Source: CAIYUC01 sp963682005 (GTDB taxonomy: Bacteria > Bacteroidota > Bacteroidia > Bacteroidales > FEN-979). From it: a stretch of 64,000 bases of DNA. The DNA is taken from positions 4,526,001 through 4,590,000 of the forward strand of contig OY820914.1 in assembly GCA_963682005.1 (NCBI GenBank), given 5' to 3'. Below the pieces are notes generated by a model that worked only from the letters and a program-made list of their open reading frames with translations, was not told where the DNA came from and made no database searches. Below, in pieces: positions 45,099-51,900 of this stretch. Numbering within the stretch: the first letter of the stretch is position 1; the number at the start of each line of letters is the position of its first letter. The translations under genes were made by a program, and so were the position numbers.

Positions 45099-45135
45099 GA
45101 CCCTGTCAGAGTCCCGGACCCTGACAGGGTCTTTT
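45099..45135 (+). terminator. Strong stem-loop between the giant surface-protein gene and the T9SS cargo gene
   Basis: GACCCTGTCAG (45099-45109) pairs perfectly with CTGACAGGGTC (45121-45131) and is followed by TTTT. It could end the first message or, with only 23 bases to the next ATG, act as an attenuator or mRNA-processing element. Confidence 0.7.
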
Positions 45136-45157
45136 AAACAAATTAACAAAAACTAAC

Positions 45158-47857
45158 ATGAAAAAAAGCAAACTCTATTTAATTAGCATGAAAGCAGCAT
45201 TATTTCTGTTGTTTTTCGTGATTGCCTCGATGGCAGCCAGGTCACAATCCTGCGAAGTGACATTGAGGAATGACACATTGATTGATGCGAGCCACTATTA
45301 TGTTGACATTTATGTTAAGTCAACGTGGGCAAGCGGAGATTTTTACTATTCATCCGGCCAGTACAAAGTAACGTTCAACGCAGCAATAAAGAATGGCGGA
45401 TCGTTATATTGTTCAGTGGTTCCGGGCTTTTCAGATCTGACGAATGTGGGCCAGATCCCCTCAGTAATTACGCAACCGACGGCGACAAACAGTCGATTTG
45501 TAGTTACAGCCCAGGCCAACCCACCTAACCAGGCATCCTGCAGCATGATCTCATCAACGGGATTAGGAACAAGGATCTGCCGCGTAAGCCTGTATAACAG
45601 CAGCAACGGGACAGTCGGCGGTAGCGCCGTAGCTTATGCACAGGCACTGGCTAATCTTACGGTAACGGTGGCAGCACCGACCGGAACAGCCGTATTCTAC
45701 ATGAATGCATCGAATCTTGCCGTATTGTGCACGATGACCATGAACAATACAAACCTGGTGAACCCGACACTGAACGCTCCGATCAACACGACTTACGTAT
45801 TGACCGGCGGCACATTCTGCGGCGGATCAACACCTAATGTAACGTTGAGCAATTCACAGACGGGTGTGAAATACCTGTTGAAACTCGAAGGCAACCCTGT
45901 AGGAAACTGGGTAGCCGGCACAGGTGCAGCCATTGTATGGAATACAGGCATCGTAGCAGGCAATTACACGGTGTATGCATGGCGTACAGCTGAATACCTG
46001 ACCTATAACTGGGGACCGGTTGCAGTAAGCATGGCACCGGCATCAGTAGGAGGAACAGCCTCAACAGGCGTTAGCTATGTTGGTGTAGCTTCTTTCTTTG
46101 ATGTATTCCTTGCCGGTGAGACAGGTGTTATCACCAAATGGCAGAACAACTTCAATGGCGGCGGCTGGAATGATATCGCAGGTACAGCAGGAATGAATCC
46201 GCTGCACCAGAGCGAAGGCGTTATCGGGAACTATCAGTACAGGGCCGTCGTACAAAGCGGCAGCTGCCCGGAAGACTATAGTACTGTTGTAGGCGTAACC
46301 GTAGCCGATTATGTATGGACAGGTCTTGTCAATACCAACTGGAATGATGGCGGCAACTGGTCACCGACTTTGGTACCAGGACCGGCAGCATCCGTAATCA
46401 TCCCATCAGGATGCCCGAATTTCCCGGTGATCACCAATGCAAAGGCAATCGTCATCACAGGTAACATTCATATTCTTGTTGGAGCTACAGTAACCGTAGG
46501 TTCAGGCGCAGGATTGACAGTAACAGGCACCGTCACAGTAGATGCCATCAGCGGACTTACCCTTCAGAGCGATGCAGCCGGAACAGGATCACTGATCGCC
46601 GGTGCAGTAGTAGGAGCAGGTTCCACAACGATCGAGCGTTTCATCCCGGGTTATACCACCCCAACCAGCGGCTGGCATTTATTGTCATCACCGATCTCAA
46701 ATCAGGCAATAGCTCCGAATTTTGCACCGGGAGCCAATGATGATATGTACAAATGGGAAGAACCGACCGATTACTGGAGGAATTACAAGAACTACAACTG
46801 GCCGGCCATGGGCTTAGCCGAAGGCTTCCTGGTAGCTTACCAGGCCACCTCCACGAAACTGTTCAGCGGATCACCCAATACAGGCAACTACACCATGACC
46901 GACATTACTTACACCCCGGCCACCGTATATCATGGCTGGCATCTTTTAGGCAACCCGTATTCATCAGCCGTAAAATGGAATGATGGCAACTGGGCCCTGA
47001 GCAATGTACAGGCTATCGCCAAGGCATTGAACCCGGGCGGAACCTATACGGACATAGCTGCCAATTCAGTGATACCTGAAGCAAACGGTGTATTTATCTA
47101 TGTAGACGGTCCGGTTAACAGCCTGACTTTCCCGGCAGCAGCCAGGGTCCATGACTTTACCCCATGGTATAAGAACGGTGATGTATCAAACAACCGTTTG
47201 AAACTGACAGCCAGTTCAACGACCAACAATACCTATATTGAGGCCGTTGTAGGATTCGATCAGAATTCAACCAGCAATTATGACCTGAACTATGACAGCC
47301 ATTTCTTCACAGGGATAGCCCAGGCTCCGGTTATGTACAGCGTTGCCAATGGTAACCTGTCAACGAACATCATGCCAGCCATACCGCAGGGTAACACGAT
47401 CCCTGTAAGCTTTGTAAAAGGTGAAGCAGCCAACTACACAATGACAGCCAGCGGCATCGAGACCTTTGCACAGGGCGTGACCGTAACACTGGAAGACCTG
47501 GTAGCAGGAACTACCCAGGATCTGAGAGTCAACCCGGTTTATTCGTTCACATCAGCAACAGCAGACCAGGAAAACCGTTTCCTCCTCCATTTTGGTGGTG
47601 TATTCGGCGTCCAGGATATGAACGAAGGCATGATCTCCGCTTACTCATGGGATAAGAGCATCTACGTAGTGAACAACAGTGGCAAAACGATCCAGAGTGT
47701 TATCGTATATGACCTTCTTGGAAAAGAACTTGTTTCCAGGACCCATATTGACGGCAAAACGCTGAAGATCGATATGCCATGGGCACAAACGGGATACTAT
47801 ATGGTTAAGGTGATTACAGACCAGAAGCCGTATTCGAAGAAATTATTTTTGAATTAA
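45158..47857 (+). CDS. T9SS-sorted surface protein with cohesin-like N-terminal region
   Basis: The 899-aa protein has a signal peptide; an internal ATG at codon 11 would give a more usual one (MKAALFLLFFVIASM). Residues about 35-190 are strand-rich with DIYVKSTW and SGQYKVTFN, a pattern like the cohesin/carbohydrate-binding fold in Bacteroidota secreted proteins. Middle modules include an Ig/PKD-like stretch and the motif TNWNDGGNWSPTLVPGPAASVIIPSG in overlapping pieces (near 395-425). The C-terminal 75 residues (VIVYDLLGKELVSR then GYYMVKVITDQKPYSKKLFLN in two parts) are a type A T9SS sorting domain, so it should be exported and attached to the cell surface. Codon use in the middle is repetitive and Ala/Gly-rich. 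Confidence 0.84.
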   Translation: MKKSKLYLISMKAALFLLFFVIASMAARSQSCEVTLRNDTLIDASHYYVDIYVKSTWASGDFYYSSGQYKVTFNAAIKNGGSLYCSVVPGFSDLTNVGQIPSVITQPTATNSRFVVTAQANPPNQASCSMISSTGLGTRICRVSLYNSSNGTVGGSAVAYAQALANLTVTVAAPTGTAVFYMNASNLAVLCTMTMNNTNLVNPTLNAPINTTYVLTGGTFCGGSTPNVTLSNSQTGVKYLLKLEGNPVGNWVAGTGAAIVWNTGIVAGNYTVYAWRTAEYLTYNWGPVAVSMAPASVGGTASTGVSYVGVASFFDVFLAGETGVITKWQNNFNGGGWNDIAGTAGMNPLHQSEGVIGNYQYRAVVQSGSCPEDYSTVVGVTVADYVWTGLVNTNWNDGGNWSPTLVPGPAASVIIPSGCPNFPVITNAKAIVITGNIHILVGATVTVGSGAGLTVTGTVTVDAISGLTLQSDAAGTGSLIAGAVVGAGSTTIERFIPGYTTPTSGWHLLSSPISNQAIAPNFAPGANDDMYKWEEPTDYWRNYKNYNWPAMGLAEGFLVAYQATSTKLFSGSPNTGNYTMTDITYTPATVYHGWHLLGNPYSSAVKWNDGNWALSNVQAIAKALNPGGTYTDIAANSVIPEANGVFIYVDGPVNSLTFPAAARVHDFTPWYKNGDVSNNRLKLTASSTTNNTYIEAVVGFDQNSTSNYDLNYDSHFFTGIAQAPVMYSVANGNLSTNIMPAIPQGNTIPVSFVKGEAANYTMTASGIETFAQGVTVTLEDLVAGTTQDLRVNPVYSFTSATADQENRFLLHFGGVFGVQDMNEGMISAYSWDKSIYVVNNSGKTIQSVIVYDLLGKELVSRTHIDGKTLKIDMPWAQTGYYMVKVITDQKPYSKKLFLN

Positions 47858-47878
47858 GAAATTTACCTCACCCCCTGA

Positions 47879-47900
47879 CCCCTCTCCTCCCGGAGAGGGG
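47879..47900 (+). other. GC-rich stem-loop between the T9SS cargo gene and the PID-CTERM peptide gene
   Basis: CCCCTCTCC (47879-47887) pairs with GGAGAGGGG (47892-47900) around a 4-base loop. No T-run follows, so it is more likely a processing or stability element, or part of a dispersed repeat, than a terminator. Confidence 0.5.
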
Positions 47901-47945
47901 GAACCAGTGTGAGAAAAGGAAACCTTTTACCAAAAATTAAGAATT

Positions 47946-48188
47946 ATGAAGAAAATGAAAAAATTCATAGCACCCCTTGCACTACTGATGTTCTTGTTTA
48001 TCGGAAGCACTGTCAGGGCCGATTTTCCGCCTCCCCCACCAATGCCGGGAGAAGGACATGGTTCTTTCAATGACCAGCCAGCTGGTCCTATTGGTGGTCC
48101 GATCGACGGAGGGCTTAGCATTCTGCTTGCCCTTGGAGCAATGTATGGTGGAAAAAAACTGTACAAAGTAGTTAAGGACGAATGCTAA
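47946..48188 (+). CDS. Small exported peptide with PID-CTERM-like sorting tail
   Basis: The 80-aa product has a signal peptide (KKFIAPLALLMFLFIG, cleavage near Ala25), a Pro/Gly-rich mature stretch of about 25 residues and then PIGGPIDGG (48-56). A hydrophobic helix follows (about 57-68), then a basic end (KKLYKVVKDEC) with a terminal cysteine. This tripartite tail of signature, helix and basic cluster is the layout of PEP-CTERM-type sorting signals; I recall a Bacteroidota variant called PID-CTERM. The processing enzyme is not in this window. It lies 88 bases after a T9SS cargo gene on the same strand. The identity as a sorting substrate is inferred from pattern. Confidence 0.75.
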   Translation: MKKMKKFIAPLALLMFLFIGSTVRADFPPPPPMPGEGHGSFNDQPAGPIGGPIDGGLSILLALGAMYGGKKLYKVVKDEC

Positions 48189-48425
48189 CAGATCCCCGCT
48201 TCCGCTGGGATGACGCGTGGCAAAATGGCGTTCCTGCTTGCGCGGGGATGACGAATACCAAAAGCCAACAGCTAACGGCCAATGGCCAATGACCAAAGGC
48301 CCAAAGCTATAGACAAACACCATTTTGGTTAGTGGTGAATTAGTGGGCGGGTGAGACGATGACCGGCTGGTCGTTGTCTCACTTTTTTCATGCAGTGGCG
48401 GATTGATCTTTTACCATCAATCCAT
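48189..48425. repeat. Intergenic region with REP-like palindromes and short repeats
   Basis: It contains GATCCCCGCTTCCGCTGGGATGACG split around 48190-48214 and a partly inverted copy GCTTGCGCGGGGATGACG (48235-48252), both resembling a GATCCCCGC...GCGGGGATGAC unit. A run of GCCAA/GGCCAATG repeats follows (48262-48292). No gene is seen. A related ATCCCCGCGAAAGCG occurs near 62511. Confidence 0.6.
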
Positions 48426-49262
48426 TCACTTGATGACTTCCTCAACAGCCAATGTGATCTCTCCGAGCAGCACGTTATTCCTCAATTGCAGGTTATCCCG
48501 GATCTCCTGTATCTGCAATGAGGGCACCCGGTTCTTTCTATTCCCGTAAAACTTATCCAGCGATTCCAGAAATACAAAATTGTCGTGCCATTCTCCGATC
48601 ATTTTTTCTGCCCGGACGACTGAAGGAAGAAGCTTTTCAGATTTTCCGGCCGGTCTGAGTGATCTTGAAACGTTAGCAATAACGACCATGGTTTTCAGAT
48701 GCTGCCTGATTTTGTGAATATTAACTTCAAGGTCACCTTTCGCCTGGAGTGACCTGATCCTGGCCATTTTTTTTGAAAGGAATTCATTGGCAATGGTCTT
48801 AAGCGTTTTATCCTTAACCTGCTGCCCGGCCTTCCTGATCTCTCTTTCTATCTCCTTCAGCTTTTTCTCATCAAATTCCCTGAGGCTTTCAGTAAATTTC
48901 ACAGACACTTTTTTTTGTTCATCTTTCAGATATTTCCTGAACCCGGTTATCGCAGTATCCGGGTCGTGATGACCCGACAAAAGGATGAGATGCAGCTGCA
49001 GTTCCCTTATCCTTCCGGCATACCTGAAAAGGTCCCTGAACAGAATCGCTTGTTTTTTCCGGTCGAATGAACCGTGACCTATCATTTCCAGGAGGTGGAA
49101 GATTGCATAAATCTTCTTAACAGAAACCCGGGTTTTATGGATATTGGCCACATTGGCCGTCATTCCTGCCTTATAAAGATATGCAAGAAAACTGGCAGTT
49201 CGTTTCTGGTAGATCCTCAGAAGGAGTTCGCTGGTGTCGGGCCTGATCATGAGTGGATGCAT
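48426..49262 (-). CDS. CHAD-domain protein (polyphosphate-associated)
   Basis: The 278-aa helical protein has the CHAD signature near its N-terminus, with basic helix IHKTRVSVKKIYAIFHLLEM, and later basic helices such as NIHKIRQHLKTMVVIANV; this conserved His/Arg/Lys pattern lines a basic channel. CHAD domains have been shown to bind inorganic polyphosphate. It has no CYTH domain fused. It lies 92 bases after the DUF47 gene, in a cluster with the phosphate transporter, consistent with phosphate storage. The start could also be the ATG at 49250. Confidence 0.85.
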   Translation of the reverse strand: MHPLMIRPDTSELLLRIYQKRTASFLAYLYKAGMTANVANIHKTRVSVKKIYAIFHLLEMIGHGSFDRKKQAILFRDLFRYAGRIRELQLHLILLSGHHDPDTAITGFRKYLKDEQKKVSVKFTESLREFDEKKLKEIEREIRKAGQQVKDKTLKTIANEFLSKKMARIRSLQAKGDLEVNIHKIRQHLKTMVVIANVSRSLRPAGKSEKLLPSVVRAEKMIGEWHDNFVFLESLDKFYGNRKNRVPSLQIQEIRDNLQLRNNVLLGEITLAVEEVIK

Positions 49263-49354
49263 AAATTGCCTGCCGGCAGGCTAATTTACGCAGATTTGCT
49301 GAATCCGGGCATCCTGTACCTGAAAAACGTATTAATCTTACCCTAGATTATGGG

Positions 49355-50005
49355 TTAAGCCATTTTGATCAGGATGGTCTTGATAACATCCGAAACATCC
49401 TCTGCCTTATCGACAGATTTTTCAAGTGTTTCGAGGATCTCTTTCTGTTTGATGAGCTCACGTGTATCCTGCTCGTCCTCAAAAATAGATGATAATGCAA
49501 TATGATAAAGGTCATCCGCCTTGTTTTCGAGGGTATTCAGGTTTATGCATGACTGGAGGATCTTCTCCTTGTTTCTGCCTGCATTATGGAGCCCGTTGAG
49601 TGACAATTCGATCTCCTTTCCAGCCTGGTAAATGATGTCGGCGAGTTCCTGGAATACCGGGATCAGGATTTTGGGCCGGTAAAGGCGGATACGCTGGCTT
49701 ACACCATTAATCGTATCAACTACATCATCAACATTCGAGGCCAGTTGGTGTATGTCTTCCCGGTCAAATGGCGTGATAAAAGATTTGTTCAGTTGCTTGT
49801 AAATCTTATGGGTTACTTCATCTCCTTCCAACTCACAGGCTTTGATCTGTTTAACAACCGCTTCCCGTTCATCAAAACTTTCAAGGGTCATCAGTTTTTT
49901 CAATAATTCGGATGACTTGATCAGTATCCTGGCATCTTCCTGGAAAAGAGGAAAGAAAGAATCATCTTTCGGTACGAAAAATTTTAAAAAATAATCGAGA
50001 TTCAT
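49355..50005 (-). CDS. DUF47 PhoU-like phosphate transport regulator
   Basis: The 216-aa protein is entirely helical with a PhoU-type heptad and acidic metal-binding pattern: ACELEGDEVTHKIYKQL, TPFDREDIHQLASNVDDVVD and NTLENKADDLYHIAL. DUF47 proteins are almost always encoded beside PiT transporters and are thought to control them. Here the start lies 59 bases after the transporter stop, on the same strand. Confidence 0.92.
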   Translation of the reverse strand: MNLDYFLKFFVPKDDSFFPLFQEDARILIKSSELLKKLMTLESFDEREAVVKQIKACELEGDEVTHKIYKQLNKSFITPFDREDIHQLASNVDDVVDTINGVSQRIRLYRPKILIPVFQELADIIYQAGKEIELSLNGLHNAGRNKEKILQSCINLNTLENKADDLYHIALSSIFEDEQDTRELIKQKEILETLEKSVDKAEDVSDVIKTILIKMA

Positions 50006-50064
50006 AAAGCGGATTTTTAAATAACAATTTTACCTATTTGCCCGAAGATCAAAAAACTAAAAAA

Positions 50065-51051
50065 TTAAACAAATAGTCTGAAGACGAAATAGAAGATGGC
50101 TCCGATCAATGCGGATACCGGGATCGTGAGGATCCATGCCCAGAAGATCTTGGTTGTTACGCCCCATTTTACGGCCGATACTCCTTTACGGGCACCTACA
50201 CCCATGATGGCTCCGGTGATTGTATGAGTGGTACTAACGGGGATCCCCCATTCCGTTGCTGCCACAAGAGTCAGCGCTCCTGCAGATTCAGCGCAAAAAC
50301 CTTCATATGGTTTAAGTTTCGTGATCTTTTGTCCCATTGTCTTTACGATCCTCCAACCTCCGAATAATGTTCCGAGTGCGATCGATCCATAACATGCAAA
50401 TACGATCCAGCTTGCAATAGGATCTTGTTTGGTAACATGATGTGTAACGATCAGGGCGACCCAGATAATACCCATTGATTTTTGCGCGTCATTTCCTCCA
50501 TGACCCAGGCTGAATGCCGATGCAGACACCAGTTGTAATCTTCTGAAATATTTGTCGACTTTTGATGGAGGCGCTTTCCGGCAAAGAAAAATCACGAAGG
50601 CACAGATGAAATATGAAAGGATCATCCCGAGTAAAGGAGCGATCACAATAAAGGCAACGATTTTGAGCACACCGCCAATGACCACGGAACCGACACCTGC
50701 CTTGGCTATGGCCGCACCCACCAACCCTCCGACAAGTGTGTGGGAAGAGCTGGAAGGAAGGCCCCACCACCATGTTAAAAGATTCCAGGTAATCGCTGCC
50801 ACAAGAGCAGCTGCAATGACATTCAGGTTGATCACATCCGGATTGACGATTCCTTTCCCAATAGTTGTTGCAACCTTCAGCTGAAATACAAGAAATGCAA
50901 TAAAATTGAAGAAGGCAGCCATAAGAACAGCCGAGAGAGGAGAAAGCACCTTTGTTGAAACAACAGTCGCGATCGAGTTTGCCGAATCATGAAAGCCGTT
51001 AATAAAGTCAAAAACAAGGGTCAGGCCAATCACGATGTAGAGAAATTCCAT
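50065..51051 (-). CDS. pit: Low-affinity inorganic phosphate transporter (PiT family)
   Basis: The inner-membrane transporter imports phosphate, often as a metal-phosphate complex, with H+ or Na+. Both family repeats are seen: FDFINGFHDSANSIATVVST near the N-terminus and GIPVSTTHTITGAIMGVG near the C-terminus, plus SLGHGGNDAQKSMGI in the middle. The length of 328 aa is short but complete with about ten helices. It is the first gene of the pit-DUF47-CHAD unit. Confidence 0.95.
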   Translation of the reverse strand: MEFLYIVIGLTLVFDFINGFHDSANSIATVVSTKVLSPLSAVLMAAFFNFIAFLVFQLKVATTIGKGIVNPDVINLNVIAAALVAAITWNLLTWWWGLPSSSSHTLVGGLVGAAIAKAGVGSVVIGGVLKIVAFIVIAPLLGMILSYFICAFVIFLCRKAPPSKVDKYFRRLQLVSASAFSLGHGGNDAQKSMGIIWVALIVTHHVTKQDPIASWIVFACYGSIALGTLFGGWRIVKTMGQKITKLKPYEGFCAESAGALTLVAATEWGIPVSTTHTITGAIMGVGARKGVSAVKWGVTTKIFWAWILTIPVSALIGAIFYFVFRLFV

Positions 51052-51076
51052 AAATATGATCTTTTAAAATCACGTG

Positions 51077-51084
51077 CAAAACTA
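51077..51084 (-). promoter_or_regulatory. -7 promoter element of the pit-DUF47-CHAD unit
   Basis: TAGTTTTG on the minus strand, 25 bases before the ATG at 51051. No obvious Pho-box-like repeat was recognised next to it. Confidence 0.5.
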
Positions 51085-51179
51085 AAACTTCTTGACCGGT
51101 TAGAAAAAATAATTTTTCAATTCTTTTGTGAAGTTGTTAACAGTATATTCGACATTATTAGTTTAAATATGCTTAAATG

Positions 51180-51211
51180 TAACAGAGTAACAAAGTAACA
51201 GAGTAACAGAC
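51180..51211. repeat. Four tandem octamers (TAACAGAG) upstream of the four-helix-bundle gene
   Basis: TAACAGAG, TAACAAAG, TAACAGAG and TAACAGAC follow without gaps. The reverse complement of the same unit is repeated twelve times on the other side of the gene. Confidence 0.85.
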
Positions 51212-51289
51212 TGAATATGAAAAAATTTCAATTTTTCTCCCTTTTATTGTATTACCTTTTGGATTCTGCCTGATTAATGCTTAAAACTC

Positions 51290-51643
51290 ATGAAAACACA
51301 CAAAGATCTTGATGCCTGGAAGGACGGAATTGAATTGGTTGTTATACTTTACCAGGAGACTAAATCGTTTCCAAAAGAAGAAATTTATGGTCTGAGGAAT
51401 CAAATTCGGCGCGCCGTTATTTCCATTCCATCTAACATAAGTGAAGGGGCTGCAAGAAATTATCCTTCAGAATTTGGCAGATTCCTTCGAATCTCACAGG
51501 GTAGTCTGGCAGAAGTTGAAACCTTGATTTATATCTCCAAACGATTAAATTATATAGATGCAGAACGGTTTAGCTTTATCCAGGGCAAAATATTCAAAAT
51601 AAATGCACAACTTGCAGGTTTAATCAAATTCATCAGGAAATAA
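51290..51643 (+). CDS. Four-helix-bundle protein (23S rRNA intervening-sequence/Avd-like family)
   Basis: The 117-aa protein begins MKTHKDLDAWKDGIELVVILY and contains the family's core LRNQIRRAVISIPSNISEGAAR and FLRISQGSLAEVETLIYIS, forming four amphipathic helices that assemble as a pentameric bundle in known relatives. Relatives occur in 23S rRNA intervening sequences and as accessory proteins (Avd) of diversity-generating retroelements; no reverse transcriptase or rRNA is nearby. It stands alone between inverted octamer repeats. The function of stand-alone members is unknown. Confidence 0.88.
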   Translation: MKTHKDLDAWKDGIELVVILYQETKSFPKEEIYGLRNQIRRAVISIPSNISEGAARNYPSEFGRFLRISQGSLAEVETLIYISKRLNYIDAERFSFIQGKIFKINAQLAGLIKFIRK

Positions 51644-51668
51644 CTATATCTTGATTCAATTTACCTTT

Positions 51669-51764
51669 GTTACCCTGTGACCCTGTTACTCTGTTACCCT
51701 GTTACTCTGTTACTCTGTTACTCTGTCACTCTTTGACCTTGTTACTCTGTGACCCTGTGACTAA
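51669..51764. repeat. Twelve tandem octamers (GTTACTCT-type) downstream of the four-helix-bundle gene
   Basis: Units vary between GTTACTCT, GTTACCCT and GTGACCCT but keep an exact 8-bp period. GTTACTCT is the reverse complement of AGAGTAAC, which is the upstream array in another phase, so the gene is bracketed by inverted arrays of one motif. Confidence 0.88.
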
Positions 51765-51815
51765 GTGGTTTAACATCCAATAAATCAAAAAAATATATAA
51801 TCTCCCTTTTCCCTC

Positions 51816-51846
51816 TTGGTTTATTCCAAAGAAAGTTCTATTTTTG
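51816..51846 (+). promoter_or_regulatory. Promoter of secDF
   Basis: TTG (51816-51818), a 20-base spacer and TATTTTTG (51839-51846) match the full Bacteroidota promoter layout. The predicted leader is about 50 nt. Confidence 0.65.
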
Positions 51847-51900
51847 CACGCTCAAAAAAAAGACATATAAATATTTAGGATAAGTTAAAATCGTTGTCTC

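Noticed and set aside
51290..51643. Diversity-generating retroelement, suggested by the Avd-like protein
   Set aside because: No reverse transcriptase, template repeat or variable repeat was found nearby.
51180..51764. Possible CRISPR array
   Set aside because: The units are 8-bp tandem repeats with no spacers, and no cas genes are present.
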